Source: an uncultured Gammaproteobacteria bacterium
GTDB lineage: Bacteria > Pseudomonadota > Gammaproteobacteria > Arenicellales > UBA868
Assembly: GCA_905612355.1 (NCBI GenBank)
Contig: CAJQRU010000126.1
Location: 1-33,821 of the forward strand
Direction: 5' to 3'
Length of the DNA: 33,821 nucleotides
The notes beneath the pieces are model-generated. The model was not told the DNA's origin, searched no databases, and saw nothing but the letters and a program-made list of their open reading frames with translations. A program made the position numbers and the translations under genes. Below, piece by piece: positions 8,568 through 16,671 of this stretch (positions are counted from its first letter, which is position 1; the number at the start of each line of letters is the position of its first letter).

Positions 8568-9151
8568 GCCGACAGGAATTCAGTTGTGAGCGTCATTTGC
8601 CGCACTGTGCCATCGACCGTATTAAAGACGAGCCGTTCATGCAGTTGATCCAGCGCCAGTCCGTACAGGTGAAGATGCAACGTGGACTCTGCATCATCTG
8701 TCGAAATGGCGTGAATATCCTCAGGAAGAAAAACAACGCCATTACCATGACTCACGGTGAACTTCCCTTTCTCCTCCACACGACCCTGTCCTTCCACGCT
8801 GCCATCATCCACACGCTCATAGAAGCGATTCAATTCATCGCCGTGCACGCCAACGATCACGGCCCAGGTAGTGTGATTATGCGGAGGCACTGATTTGCCG
8901 GCCGCCCCCGTCGAACCATAAAGTGCGAAACGATGGTCGGCATCCTCTGCCAAGCGATAAATAGCAGATTCTCCTGTTCCAGTTAGAGGAAAATGAGCTC
9001 GGGGAAACAGGGATTTATCATCGGCAAGCGCAATAAGCTCAGCCCGTATCGCCTTCAAGGTGTCATAATTTATTGGCCCATCTTGCTCAATGGCTCGTAT
9101 GCTTGTGATCGTGTCAGAAATTGCCGTGTCTCTTACCTGCTTGATGTCCAT
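8564..9151 (-). CDS. cysteine dioxygenase-like thiol dioxygenase (cupin)
   Basis: A cupin of about 195 residues resembling the cysteine dioxygenase family, which uses Fe(II) and O2 to turn a thiol such as cysteine or 3-mercaptopropionate into its sulfinate. Counting from the GTG at 9154, the expected three-His iron site is His92 and His94 (PHNHTTWAVIVG) with His148 (EDIHAIS). The C-terminal LHLHLYG also fits. The position of the mammalian Cys of the Cys-Tyr crosslink is not Cys, as is usual in bacteria. GTG (9154) and ATG (9151) are adjacent possible starts; I list the ATG. It is first in the set with the rhodanese and NMO genes and divergent from a PhyH gene. Cysteine versus another thiol as substrate cannot be decided. 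Confidence 0.85.
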   Translation of the reverse strand: MDIKQVRDTAISDTITSIRAIEQDGPINYDTLKAIRAELIALADDKSLFPRAHFPLTGTGESAIYRLAEDADHRFALYGSTGAAGKSVPPHNHTTWAVIVGVHGDELNRFYERVDDGSVEGQGRVEEKGKFTVSHGNGVVFLPEDIHAISTDDAESTLHLHLYGLALDQLHERLVFNTVDGTVRQMTLTTEFLSA

Positions 9152-9287
9152 CACCTGTATGTCTCCATAGATTTACACCTGATGCCTGAAGGATCCCACA
9201 TTTCGTTCCCTTTGCGCCAGAAGCAGACAGCCCAATCCTGAGATTGCCCTCATGCCATCATCCCACGGTACAGTATGTCCCTTGAAC

Positions 9288-9301
9288 CACGAGACCTCGT
9301 G
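9288..9301. promoter_or_regulatory. palindrome and direct repeat just before the PhyH start
   Basis: CACGAG and CTCGTG (9288-9293 and 9296-9301) form a dyad with a two-base centre. CGAGACC occurs at 9290-9296 and again at 9302-9308, twelve bases apart. Both lie within 25 bases of the preferred PhyH ATG, where a regulator could block expression. If the gene instead starts at 9252 this is coding sequence. No other feature was seen in the roughly 160 bases between the divergent genes. Confidence 0.25.
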
Positions 9302-9311
9302 CGAGACCGCA

Positions 9312-10328
9312 ATGAACCCATTCGTTGAGTCACAAGAGCTGATACTTGATGCTGAGGCATTAAAGACGAGACTTGATCAGGACGGCTACCTATTTATTCG
9401 AGACCTGATTCCCCGAAACACGATCGAAAACGTTCGTCAACAAACGCTGGCACCGGCAAAAACTGCTGGCTGGCTGAAAGACGGCACACCGGTCAACAAA
9501 GCCATTGCCAATGCCGATGCGGCCTGTGTTGACCCTGACTGTGCGTACCTTAAGGTGCTGCGCCAACAATTGGTACTGGAAGACCTGCATGCATTAAAAC
9601 ACCATCCAGCCATCGTTTCGCTTTTTGAATCACTTCTTGGTGAGCCAGTGCTTGTTCATGCGTTGGCTATTCCCCGAAATATTTTTCCTCAACGATTGGA
9701 CTTCACCACCCCACCCCACCAGGACTACGTACATATCCAGGGCACGACATCGACCTACGCCATTTGGTTGCCGCTAGGCGACGTGCCGTTGGAAATGGGC
9801 GGCCTTTCCATTGCCAGCGGCTCACACCGTGCCGGTGTGCGAGCCTTTAAAGTCTCAAGCGGAGCCGGTGGGATGGAGTGCAGCGAGTCCTTCACGGGTA
9901 GCTGGGTCGGTGGTGACTTTGCAGCCGGGGACGCGCTCATTTTCCACAGCCTCGCCGTGCATCGTGGCCTGCCGAACCAAACAGACCGACTGCGTCAGTC
10001 GCTGGACTGCCGTTACTCACCTGCGAGCGAGCCCGTGATGGAAATCTCTCTTCGACCGTACGCGGACCTGTTCACGTGGGATGAGGTTTATGCGAGTTGG
10101 CAATCAACACAATATCAACATTACTGGCACGCCTTATCGCCCAACATCGTGCCGATAGACAGGCAGTATTACGAGGTCCGCGACCAGATGGCATTCGACC
10201 TGGCAACAAGTGGTGATCCATCGGCTCGGGCTGCACTCATGCGAATCATCCAGCGCGACCCTGATCCCAGTAAAAGAACACATGCAGCCAAGCTCGTCGA
10301 TGAGCTCGCGTCCTTCTCTGCAGGTTAG
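9312..10328 (+). CDS. phytanoyl-CoA dioxygenase (PhyH) family Fe(II)/2-oxoglutarate oxygenase
   Basis: A 338-residue protein with the double-stranded beta-helix pattern of PhyH-type dioxygenases. The iron ligands are His136 and Asp138 in PPHQDYVH and the distal His217 in LAVHRGLPN. Arg residues a few positions later (DRLRQSLD) are placed to bind 2-oxoglutarate. GGLSIASGSHRAG is typical of the family. Such enzymes hydroxylate an unactivated C-H bond, but members range from phytanoyl-CoA and ectoine hydroxylases to oxygenases of small phosphonates, so no substrate is given. I prefer the ATG at 9312; an in-frame ATG at 9252 would add a 20-residue leader with little family character. It is divergent from the thiol dioxygenase operon and converges on the TlpA-like gene. 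Confidence 0.87.
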   Translation: MNPFVESQELILDAEALKTRLDQDGYLFIRDLIPRNTIENVRQQTLAPAKTAGWLKDGTPVNKAIANADAACVDPDCAYLKVLRQQLVLEDLHALKHHPAIVSLFESLLGEPVLVHALAIPRNIFPQRLDFTTPPHQDYVHIQGTTSTYAIWLPLGDVPLEMGGLSIASGSHRAGVRAFKVSSGAGGMECSESFTGSWVGGDFAAGDALIFHSLAVHRGLPNQTDRLRQSLDCRYSPASEPVMEISLRPYADLFTWDEVYASWQSTQYQHYWHALSPNIVPIDRQYYEVRDQMAFDLATSGDPSARAALMRIIQRDPDPSKRTHAAKLVDELASFSAG

Positions 10329-10359
10329 CATCATCTGACCATCCGAGCGCTAACCGGCG

Positions 10360-10848
10360 CTAGAACTGCTGGATGAATGCTTCGATTCGTCGCAGCTCAA
10401 CAGCGCCTGCTCCAGCCGCCTCTAACTCCCCGGTCGGGGAAAAAATCAACAAGGATGGTGTGCCTCGAAAAGGCTGGCCACTTTCACGCGTATAAAAATC
10501 AGCGACCTCACTGGGCTCTCCAATGAGATTAATAAAATCTAGATTGTATTCAGCAACAAATGCCCAGGCCATCATGGCTCCCACTTGCCCATCGAGTGAC
10601 AAACCGAGCACTTGAAGATTGTTTTGCTGACCTCGCGCATGCAGTGCCTGAAACTCGCCCGCTTCGCGCTGACAGACCGGGCAGTCATAAGACCAGATCA
10701 TAACAACCAACCAATATCCTTGACCTCGATAGTCGGACAGTACAGCGACTTCCCCCTCGAGGGTCATGAAAGTCGTGTTGGCAGGCGCGGCACCCACGCT
10801 TGCCGACACGACACACAGCACCATCATGGCCTTCAAAAACTTGCGCAC
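10360..10848 (-). CDS. exported TlpA-like thioredoxin-fold protein
   Basis: A 162-residue protein with an N-terminal signal peptide (charged MRKFLK, then a hydrophobic stretch, likely cut after an Ala near residue 20-23). It then has a thioredoxin/peroxiredoxin-like fold. The redox motif is WSYDCPVC with Cys56 and Cys59, and the cis-proline is Thr130-Pro131 (FRGTPSLLIF). Proteins of this TlpA/ResA-like type work in the periplasm as thiol-disulfide reductants or oxidants, for example in cytochrome c maturation. A CcsA-like gene lies about 7.5 kb away, not adjacent, so that link is weak. It is transcribed alone, divergent from the YbbN-like thioredoxin. Specific partner unknown. Confidence 0.85.
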   Translation of the reverse strand: MRKFLKAMMVLCVVSASVGAAPANTTFMTLEGEVAVLSDYRGQGYWLVVMIWSYDCPVCQREAGEFQALHARGQQNNLQVLGLSLDGQVGAMMAWAFVAEYNLDFINLIGEPSEVADFYTRESGQPFRGTPSLLIFSPTGELEAAGAGAVELRRIEAFIQQF

Positions 10849-10917
10849 TTTAGTCCCCTGATCTCGACGAATGCTTTACTGACCCGGTCCTACTCCCGCT
10901 TAGCGTATCCCACAAAT

Positions 10918-10959
10918 GTTCCCAGCCACTCCTTAGGATTGCGCTATGATAATGGGAAC
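10918..10959. promoter_or_regulatory. 7-bp perfect inverted repeat flanking a -10-like sequence
   Basis: In the 159-base space between the divergent TlpA-like and YbbN-like genes, GTTCCCA (10918-10924) and TGGGAAC (10953-10959) form a perfect inverted repeat with a 28-base spacer. An AT-rich element that could serve as a -10 box for the plus-strand gene (TATGAT or the overlapping GATAAT, 10945-10953) lies against the right arm. No good -35 box is visible. An operator for a dimeric regulator is possible; it may also be chance. The rest of the space shows nothing clear. Confidence 0.3.
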
Positions 10960-11007
10960 GGCAAATCACAATGCCTGCCAACCCATTAACGAACCCTGTC
11001 ACCCGCC

Positions 11008-11871
11008 ATGGAAGAAACACCCCACGTTACCGAGGTCAACGCAACGACCTTTGAAGTCGAAGTCATCGCCCAATCGCACGAAAGACCGGTGGCTGTCGAC
11101 TTTTGGGCCGACTGGTGTGCGCCGTGCAAAATGTTGATGCCGATACTGGCGAATCTAGCAGATGAATACGACGGCCGTTTCCACTTAGCAAAAATCGACA
11201 CAGACAAAGAACAACAGTTGGCAATGGACCACGGAGTGCGCAGCCTGCCGACCGTTAAAATTTTTAAAGATGGCAAAGTAATCGACGAGTTCATGGGCGC
11301 TTTACCCGAATCAGCCATTCGCCAATTCCTTGATCGACATGTTGGTAACGCGACTGACGACCTGATTCTGAATGCCCGAGCGCTTGCCGACGCGGGTCAA
11401 CCAACGGATGCTCTCGCTGTTTTGCATCAAGCCCGTGACACCAGCCCAGATTATGATCCCGTTTATCTCGCGATCACCCGGTTGCAACTTGATCTCGGCG
11501 ACACCGACGCTGCACAGGCTGCATTAAAGGAAATCAGCCCAAATGAGAAACATTCATCTGAATACAAAGCACTTGCTAGCCGAGTCGCCCTGGCCGAGGC
11601 CGCAGCCAGCGGTGGTGATTTGGGGTCACTCGAAGGACGGGTGTTGGAAGACAACAATGATCTCAATGCCCGTCATGAACTCGGTATCGCACATTTTGCA
11701 GCAGGCAATGTCGAGCCCGCAATGGAACAGTTGCTCGAAGTGATTCGCCGCGGCCGCGGCGATCCCAAAGACGCTGCTAGGCTCGAGTTGGTGAGAATTT
11801 TCGAGGTTACCGGCGCGCAGGACGAGCGCGTTTCCCGCTACCGCCGACTGCTGGCACAGGCACTCAACTAA
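11008..11871 (+). CDS. ybbN: YbbN/CnoX-type thioredoxin with C-terminal TPR region
   Basis: A 287-residue cytoplasmic protein. Residues 1-108 form a thioredoxin domain with the classic motif WADWCAPC (Cys37, Cys40) and cis-Pro81 in SLPTVKIF. Residues about 118-285 form helical TPR-like repeats, for example NARALADAGQPTDALAVL and DLNARHELGIAHFAAGN. This layout and length match E. coli YbbN (CnoX, 284 residues), a chaperone-redox protein that works with GroEL and DnaK under oxidative stress. The E. coli protein lacks an active CxxC thioredoxin site, whereas this one has an intact CAPC, as in many other bacteria, so it may be a true reductase as well. It ends 8 bases inside the converging xerD gene. 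Confidence 0.88.
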   Translation: MEETPHVTEVNATTFEVEVIAQSHERPVAVDFWADWCAPCKMLMPILANLADEYDGRFHLAKIDTDKEQQLAMDHGVRSLPTVKIFKDGKVIDEFMGALPESAIRQFLDRHVGNATDDLILNARALADAGQPTDALAVLHQARDTSPDYDPVYLAITRLQLDLGDTDAAQAALKEISPNEKHSSEYKALASRVALAEAAASGGDLGSLEGRVLEDNNDLNARHELGIAHFAAGNVEPAMEQLLEVIRRGRGDPKDAARLELVRIFEVTGAQDERVSRYRRLLAQALN

Positions 11872-12799
11872 CGGGTATACCCGGGCCGCCTCGAGGATGA
11901 TGGCGCGCATGCAAGGAACGCAACCGATCTCGTGCGACATGCGTATAAATTTGTGTCGTTGATAAGTCGGCATGGCCAAGCAACATCTGGACGCTGCGCA
12001 AATCCGCACCGTGATTAAGCAAATGTGTTGCAAACGCATGGCGCAGCGTGTGGGGTGTCACCGCAGCGCTAATACCGGCCTGTTTGGAGTAACGGCGGAT
12101 CATTTGCCAGAACGCCTGACGGGTCATTGAGCGTCCGCGCCGCGTCACGAAAACAGACTCAGACATCCGAGCATCAAGTATCTCGGGCCGAGAATCACTG
12201 AGATAACGACGTAACCAATCCAACGCTTCCTCACCAAGAGGAACGATACGCTCGCGGCCACCCTTTCCTGTCACCCTAACCAAACCAGCCGAACGATAAT
12301 CAAGTTCAGACAACGCGAGACCAACCAGTTCAGACACTCTTAGTCCGGTTGCATACAAAACCTCGATCATGGCGCGGTCCCGAAGACCCAACGCCGTCCC
12401 TGTATTGGGCACCTCCAACAATCGAGTGACCGCGTCTTCTGACAGGCTGATCGGGAGAGGACGTCCCGTGACGGGCGACGCAACTTCGCTGGTTGGATCC
12501 ACAGCAATCAGCGTTTCACGCAACAGATGACGGTAAAACCGCCGCAAAGTCGATAATCGTCTGGCTGAGGACTTAGCAGAGATACCTCGCTTTACTGACG
12601 CGGCGAGATAGGCCAGAACATCAGAACGACTGGCCTTTAGTAAATACGGCTGCCTGTTCGACAGCCATTTAGAAAATTGCGCAAGGTCATTGCGATAAGC
12701 CGAGAGTGTATTCTCTCGTAAACCGGCCTCCTGCCATACTGCATCAAGAAATCGATCGATGATTTCGGCGTTGGAAACTACTGTTTGAACAACCGCCAT
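11864..12799 (-). CDS. xerD: site-specific tyrosine recombinase XerD
   Basis: A 311-residue tyrosine recombinase. The N-terminal SAM-like DNA-binding domain covers about 7-95 (ENTLSAYRNDLAQF). The catalytic domain holds the full set Arg154 (TGLRVSEL), Lys179 (GKGGRER), His250 and Arg253 (HTLRHAFATH), His276 (LGHADLS) and the nucleophile Tyr285 (IYTHV). With XerC and FtsK, XerD resolves chromosome dimers at dif during division. The length and the motifs HTLRHAFATHLL and LGHADLSTTQIY match XerD rather than an integrase, and no mobile-element ends are nearby. It may be longer at the C-terminus than E. coli XerD (298 residues), with the extra HHPRGGPGIPVS-type tail. The ATG shares one base with the stop of the upstream gene (TAATG). 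Confidence 0.92.
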   Translation of the reverse strand: MAVVQTVVSNAEIIDRFLDAVWQEAGLRENTLSAYRNDLAQFSKWLSNRQPYLLKASRSDVLAYLAASVKRGISAKSSARRLSTLRRFYRHLLRETLIAVDPTSEVASPVTGRPLPISLSEDAVTRLLEVPNTGTALGLRDRAMIEVLYATGLRVSELVGLALSELDYRSAGLVRVTGKGGRERIVPLGEEALDWLRRYLSDSRPEILDARMSESVFVTRRGRSMTRQAFWQMIRRYSKQAGISAAVTPHTLRHAFATHLLNHGADLRSVQMLLGHADLSTTQIYTHVARDRLRSLHARHHPRGGPGIPVS

Positions 12800-14634
12800 T
12801 AGCGTTTATCTACTGCCTGTAACAGTTTGAGTTGTTGCAGTCGCTGCCGGATTTGCAGGCGCCGTTTTTCATTTTCGGTCACGCGCAACAATCCCGAGTA
12901 GGTCATGCGAGCATCGTCGTAGAAACCCCCTTCGGTCATAGCATTCGCCGCCTGGAAGCGGGCGCTCAATCCCCACGAGTCGTGCTGTTGGCCCTGTCCC
13001 TCGGCCGACCGCAGATAAAGCTCAGCGGCTTTTGCTGCATGACCTTCACCAACATGTGATTCAGCCATCCAAAATAGCAATTCACGCTGCTGCCCAGTCG
13101 TCAAATCATGGGCAGCCACCGCTTCGAACAGCTCGAGCGCCAAATCGTGTCGATCGATAATCTGAAGGTCAAAGGCAATCTGCATCACTCGATCCAGTTG
13201 CTCTGAGTCTATTTCTTTCTTTAGGCGAAGGTGATCGACCAAAATACGCGTGCCCACGCTAGCATTGCCAGCAAAAACTTCTGTGCGTGCCCGGCGCAGC
13301 AACCACTCGAGCTCACTCATACCACCCGGGGGCGATCGAATATGCGTATTGAAAATAGCGGCGAGATCAAAGCGATTTTCTCTTAATGAGAACGCGGCCA
13401 TTCTGACTGCCACGTCATCTGTCAGGGCCGCCTCCGCCGAACCCAAATAATTTTGACTGTAAAACATTATTACGATGGGTTCGAGACCATTTTTCGCCAA
13501 CGAGCGGACCAGCTTGACCAAGGCTTCAGCCCCACCCTCACCATCGCCAGCGGACGATACGATGTGCGCGTAAATCGCCCTTGCAACCGATCCGTGATCG
13601 AGCGACACATCCTGCGCAAAACGCAGCCACGATGCGGTATCACCAATCAGCAAATGTTCCCGATTAGCCACTTCGAGTGCGAGAAGCCCATAAGCGTCAA
13701 GTAAATTTCCGATCGATACAGCCCCAAGAACACCAAGGCTAGTTTCGCCATGAGCTAACAGGCTCTCCAACGCACCAACCCGCCTTTCAAGATCGCCAGC
13801 AAGGCGTGCTGCCTCAGCAATAATCCCTAGCCGCAGTCTCTCCAACTGCGTGTCGTCTTGCGTCTCCTGTTTGAACCGGGTCATCTCACCCATCGTCAAC
13901 TCCGGCGACGTAGCACCTTCACGCAAACGTGCTATGGACAACAATAATTGAACCTGACCACCTTGGAGATCAGCGAGTTCTAACGCGGCCAATGTGGGTT
14001 CATCATGTAACAGGAGAATCTTGGCGCGTAATAATTTCCATTCGGTATCGTCTGGATAGAACTCGAACTGAAACCGAATAGAGGCAACATATGCATCGTC
14101 GACCCGACCGTCGGCCAGATAGTTTTCGATAAGAATTCGGCGGGCCTGAATCGATTGATTCGGATCACCCGCCCCTTCCAGCAACAATTGACGCAACACG
14201 TGACGTGCCGAAACATATTCGCCTACTGCGGTAAACGTTGTAGCCAGCAGAAGCCTCGCGTTGCGTGCCCGGCCAGCGGACAACAGCGGCAGCGTCTGCT
14301 CTAGACGAACGATCAACGACCGCCAGCGTTGCTGCTGGCCAAGAACTTCCCATAACTCGTGTTCCCACGCATACCATTGTGGGCTGCCTGGATCGGGCTG
14401 CTCGGAAAGAATCAGTGCTTCGGCAAGTGACAGCGCCCCCTGTCGCCGAAGTTCACGCGCCCGACCGAGGCTAACACCGTCCTGCAGTGGCCGAACACTC
14501 ACCGTTGGCGTCGGGAGAGCTTCCCTCGCTTGCTCGGCGAATACAGCGGCCGTGCACAAAATCAGCCACGACACACCAACGGCAAACCGAGCCAGTCCTT
14601 TATATCGACTGTTTTTTTCCCGTGATCGCTGCAT
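12799..14634 (-). CDS. exported helical-repeat (TPR-like) protein of unknown function
   Basis: A 611-residue protein that I do not recognise as a named gene. A signal peptide is likely: a basic start (MQRSREKNSRYKG), a hydrophobic stretch at about 17-31 and an Ala-X-Ala-like end (VFAEQAREA). The rest is almost wholly helical, with repeated Leu/Ala-rich segments of about 34 residues resembling TPR or Sel1-like repeats (for example AKAAELYLRSAEGQGQ and FQAANAMTEGGFYDDA). It would lie in the periplasm and hold proteins together. It sits between rplS and xerD, coupled to xerD by TAATG, and 79 bases after rplS. No clear Shine-Dalgarno is seen. A role in cell-envelope or division assembly would fit the XerD link, but that is only inference. 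Confidence 0.8.
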   Translation of the reverse strand: MQRSREKNSRYKGLARFAVGVSWLILCTAAVFAEQAREALPTPTVSVRPLQDGVSLGRARELRRQGALSLAEALILSEQPDPGSPQWYAWEHELWEVLGQQQRWRSLIVRLEQTLPLLSAGRARNARLLLATTFTAVGEYVSARHVLRQLLLEGAGDPNQSIQARRILIENYLADGRVDDAYVASIRFQFEFYPDDTEWKLLRAKILLLHDEPTLAALELADLQGGQVQLLLSIARLREGATSPELTMGEMTRFKQETQDDTQLERLRLGIIAEAARLAGDLERRVGALESLLAHGETSLGVLGAVSIGNLLDAYGLLALEVANREHLLIGDTASWLRFAQDVSLDHGSVARAIYAHIVSSAGDGEGGAEALVKLVRSLAKNGLEPIVIMFYSQNYLGSAEAALTDDVAVRMAAFSLRENRFDLAAIFNTHIRSPPGGMSELEWLLRRARTEVFAGNASVGTRILVDHLRLKKEIDSEQLDRVMQIAFDLQIIDRHDLALELFEAVAAHDLTTGQQRELLFWMAESHVGEGHAAKAAELYLRSAEGQGQQHDSWGLSARFQAANAMTEGGFYDDARMTYSGLLRVTENEKRRLQIRQRLQQLKLLQAVDKR

Positions 14635-14692
14635 GGCATAGCGGCTCGAGAAGGAAGTTCTTATCCCTCAGCCTAAGACCACCCAAGAGTCC

Positions 14693-14707
14693 GCCGGTCA
14701 CCCCGGC
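14693..14707 (-). other. GC-rich hairpin downstream of rplS
   Basis: Seven bases beyond the rplS stop on the minus strand, GCCGG and CCGGC pair around a five-base loop (GGTGA). No run of T follows, so it is not a standard Rho-independent terminator. It could protect the 3' end of the ribosomal operon mRNA or slow transcription into the repeat-protein gene. Confidence 0.35.
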
Positions 14708-14713
14708 AGGGCA

Positions 14714-15061
14714 TCAGGAAATCTTTTCCTTAATCCTGGCCGATTTTCCCCGAAGCTCGCGGAGATAGTAGAGTTTGGCTCGGCGCACATCACCACGACG
14801 TTTGCGTTCGATCGACACAACCAGTGGGCTGTGCGTCTGAAATACGCGCTCGACACCCTCTCCAGAGGACAGTTTGCGTACTGTGAACGACGAATTAATG
14901 CCGCGATTTTTCTTTGCGATCACGACCCCTTCGAAAGCCTGGAGGCGTTCACGAGTCCCTTCCGTGACCTTGATTTGCACGCGAACCGTGTCCCCGGGTC
15001 TAAATTCGGGAATATCGGTCTTCAGTTGCTCTTGTTCTAGTTCCTGGATCAGGTTGCCCAT
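14714..15061 (-). CDS. rplS: 50S ribosomal protein L19
   Basis: Ribosomal protein L19, 115 residues, found at the 30S-50S interface. Typical motifs are [18 protein letters not shown] and [21 protein letters not shown], followed by a basic C-terminus ([19 protein letters not shown]). I set the start at MGNLIQELE, where family members begin. A Shine-Dalgarno AGGAG lies about 9 bases upstream, within the end of trmD. An upstream in-frame extension of 20 residues overlaps trmD and is not family-like. It is the last gene of rpsP-rimM-trmD-rplS, in the order usual for Gammaproteobacteria. The start codon lies one base after the trmD stop. Confidence 0.97.
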   Translation of the reverse strand: MGNLIQELEQEQLKTDIPEFRPGDTVRVQIKVTEGTRERLQAFEGVVIAKKNRGINSSFTVRKLSSGEGVERVFQTHSPLVVSIERKRRGDVRRAKLYYLRELRGKSARIKEKIS

Positions 15062-15062
15062 C

Positions 15063-15806
15063 TCAACTCTCCTGCACGTCGCTCTCGCGTCTGTAAAGAT
15101 CGAGCAATTCGCGCTGCTCATCTGTCAATTCAAGGTCTCTCAACAACTCTGGGCGCTTTTGCCCAGTCCGCCCCAATGCCTGTTTCATTCGCCATCGGCG
15201 AATTTCCTCATGGTGCCCACTCAAAAGAACAGACGGGACCTGATGCTCTCCGTACACTTCGGGTCGCGTGTAATGCGGCCAATCGAGCAGCCCCGCACTG
15301 AAGGAATCGCTCTTCACCGAATCTTCATTACCAAGCACCCCAGGGAGGTATCTTACCAGAGCCTCGATCAAAACCATTGCCGGCAATTCACCGCCCGACA
15401 AAACGTAATCCCCGATAGAGATTTCTTCGTCAATCTCAGCCTCGAGCACGCGTTCGTCTACGCCCTCGTAACGACCGGCCAACAACACCAATCCGGCCTC
15501 ACTGGCCAGTTCCCTGACCCGTTTCTGCTCCAACCGCCGCCCCTGCGGGGACAAATAAATAACTCGGCCTCGGACGGCTTCCCTGGCACTGCCGATGGCC
15601 TGATTAAGCGGCTCTGCCATCATCACCATACCAGGCCCCCCGCCGTAAGGCCGATCATCGACCTGTCGGTGGTTGTCTTCGGTAAAGTCTCGTGGATTTC
15701 GAAATTCAAGTTGTAATTGACCTGCCTCAAGCGCCCGGCGTGTCATCCCCTCACACACAAAACTGTCAAACATCTGAGGAAAGATAGTGACGATGGCAAT
15801 TTGCAT
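15063..15806 (-). CDS. trmD: tRNA (guanine37-N1)-methyltransferase TrmD
   Basis: TrmD, 247 residues, transfers a methyl group from S-adenosylmethionine to N1 of G37 next to the anticodon, preventing +1 frameshifting. The N-terminal start [14 protein letters not shown], the segment [13 protein letters not shown] and the trefoil-knot SAM site [15 protein letters not shown] are all clear, and the length is normal. It lies between rimM and rplS. Just upstream on the coding strand is a run of seven G (15809-15815) ending two bases before the ATG; it may act as, or interfere with, the ribosome-binding site. Other Shine-Dalgarno sequences are not apparent, so reinitiation after rimM may matter. Confidence 0.97.
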   Translation of the reverse strand: MQIAIVTIFPQMFDSFVCEGMTRRALEAGQLQLEFRNPRDFTEDNHRQVDDRPYGGGPGMVMMAEPLNQAIGSAREAVRGRVIYLSPQGRRLEQKRVRELASEAGLVLLAGRYEGVDERVLEAEIDEEISIGDYVLSGGELPAMVLIEALVRYLPGVLGNEDSVKSDSFSAGLLDWPHYTRPEVYGEHQVPSVLLSGHHEEIRRWRMKQALGRTGQKRPELLRDLELTDEQRELLDLYRRESDVQES

Positions 15807-15841
15807 AGCCCCCCCAGTTATCCGATAACAACCCGCAACAT

Positions 15842-16351
15842 TTAGTAGTCACGTTCCCAGTGGACTCGAATGTGACGATCTTTGAGATCTACCTGATCGA
15901 CCGTCACCGTCGTATAGGGAATGAGGAGTTCGGACTCACCTTTAACAACCAACACATCATTAGCGCCGGTTTCTAAAAGATCTGCAACAACGCCCAGAGT
16001 CTCACCCGCCATATTCAGCACCGTCAGTCCCTTAAGGTCCTGCCAGTAGAACTCGCCATCCGCTGGGGGCTCTAACTGATCTGATCGAATGGAAATCTCT
16101 GAACCGATCAAGGTGCGCGCCGCTTCTCGATCGATGCACCCCTCCAGCTGAGCGACCACGTTATTGGCTTGTAATCGACCAGCAACCAATCGTACCTCGT
16201 TCCATTCATTTCCCTGGCGTAGCAACCACGTATCGTAGCCAAGGATATCGCCACGCTGGCGACAATAGTCAAAAATGCGAACCCATCCATGCACACCAAA
16301 CAGACCGCTGATCCGACCCACGACCACCGTATCAGCTGAAGGCCCTGCCAC
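15842..16351 (-). CDS. rimM: ribosome maturation factor RimM
   Basis: RimM, 169 residues, helps assemble the 30S head around S19 and 16S rRNA processing. The N-terminal domain shows [18 protein letters not shown], and the C-terminal PRC-barrel domain begins near [12 protein letters not shown] and ends in the typical [14 protein letters not shown] and HWERDY. The start used is a GTG; the distance from it to the VVVGRI motif matches homologues, but no strong Shine-Dalgarno is visible. It lies 36 bases after rpsP and 35 bases before trmD, so one transcript is expected. Confidence 0.95.
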   Translation of the reverse strand: MAGPSADTVVVGRISGLFGVHGWVRIFDYCRQRGDILGYDTWLLRQGNEWNEVRLVAGRLQANNVVAQLEGCIDREAARTLIGSEISIRSDQLEPPADGEFYWQDLKGLTVLNMAGETLGVVADLLETGANDVLVVKGESELLIPYTTVTVDQVDLKDRHIRVHWERDY

Positions 16352-16387
16352 TATTTTCCCGAAGGCGGCGCCTGCAACTAACCCCTG

Positions 16388-16645
16388 TCAGGCTGCAGCG
16401 GCCTCCCGCCTCACCTGTTTCAAAACACCCGCAACCCGCTCCGATGGCTGGGCTCCCTGACTGATCCAGTAATCAACGCGAGCACTGTCAAGCCGTAGTC
16501 GCTCTTCCTGACCCGTCGCCATGGGGTTGTAAAAACCAACCCGCTCAATAAATCGACCGCGCGGCTGTCGCCTCTGATCGGACACCACAATCGAATAAAA
16601 CGGACGTTTCTTAGAACCGCCGCGCGCAAACCGAATCGTTACCAT
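16388..16645 (-). CDS. rpsP: 30S ribosomal protein S16
   Basis: Ribosomal protein S16, 85 residues, a primary binder of 16S rRNA in the 30S body. The sequence [20 protein letters not shown] with [20 protein letters not shown] is diagnostic. [21 protein letters not shown] follows, and a short Ala-rich tail ends the protein. It is the first gene of the rpsP-rimM-trmD-rplS operon, and its promoter should lie in the 75 bases between it and ffh or within the end of ffh. Confidence 0.97.
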   Translation of the reverse strand: MVTIRFARGGSKKRPFYSIVVSDQRRQPRGRFIERVGFYNPMATGQEERLRLDSARVDYWISQGAQPSERVAGVLKQVRREAAAA

Positions 16646-16671
16646 GAATCTAGCCCCATACTGCTCGTGCG

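Noticed and set aside
10347-10364. Hairpin AGCGC/GCGCT at the end of the PhyH gene as a two-way terminator
   Set aside because: The stem is only five bases, overlaps the TlpA-like stop and has no T run on either side.
11864-12799. Tyrosine recombinase as a sign of an integrated mobile element
   Set aside because: The protein matches housekeeping XerD in length and motifs, its neighbours are core genes, and no tRNA, att repeat or other mobile gene is near.
14693-14707. Rho-independent terminator after rplS
   Set aside because: The stem is good but no T run follows it on the transcribed strand, so I list it only as a hairpin.
15062-15121. Longer N-terminus for rplS
   Set aside because: It overlaps trmD, and the ATG at 15061 has a Shine-Dalgarno and matches known L19 starts.
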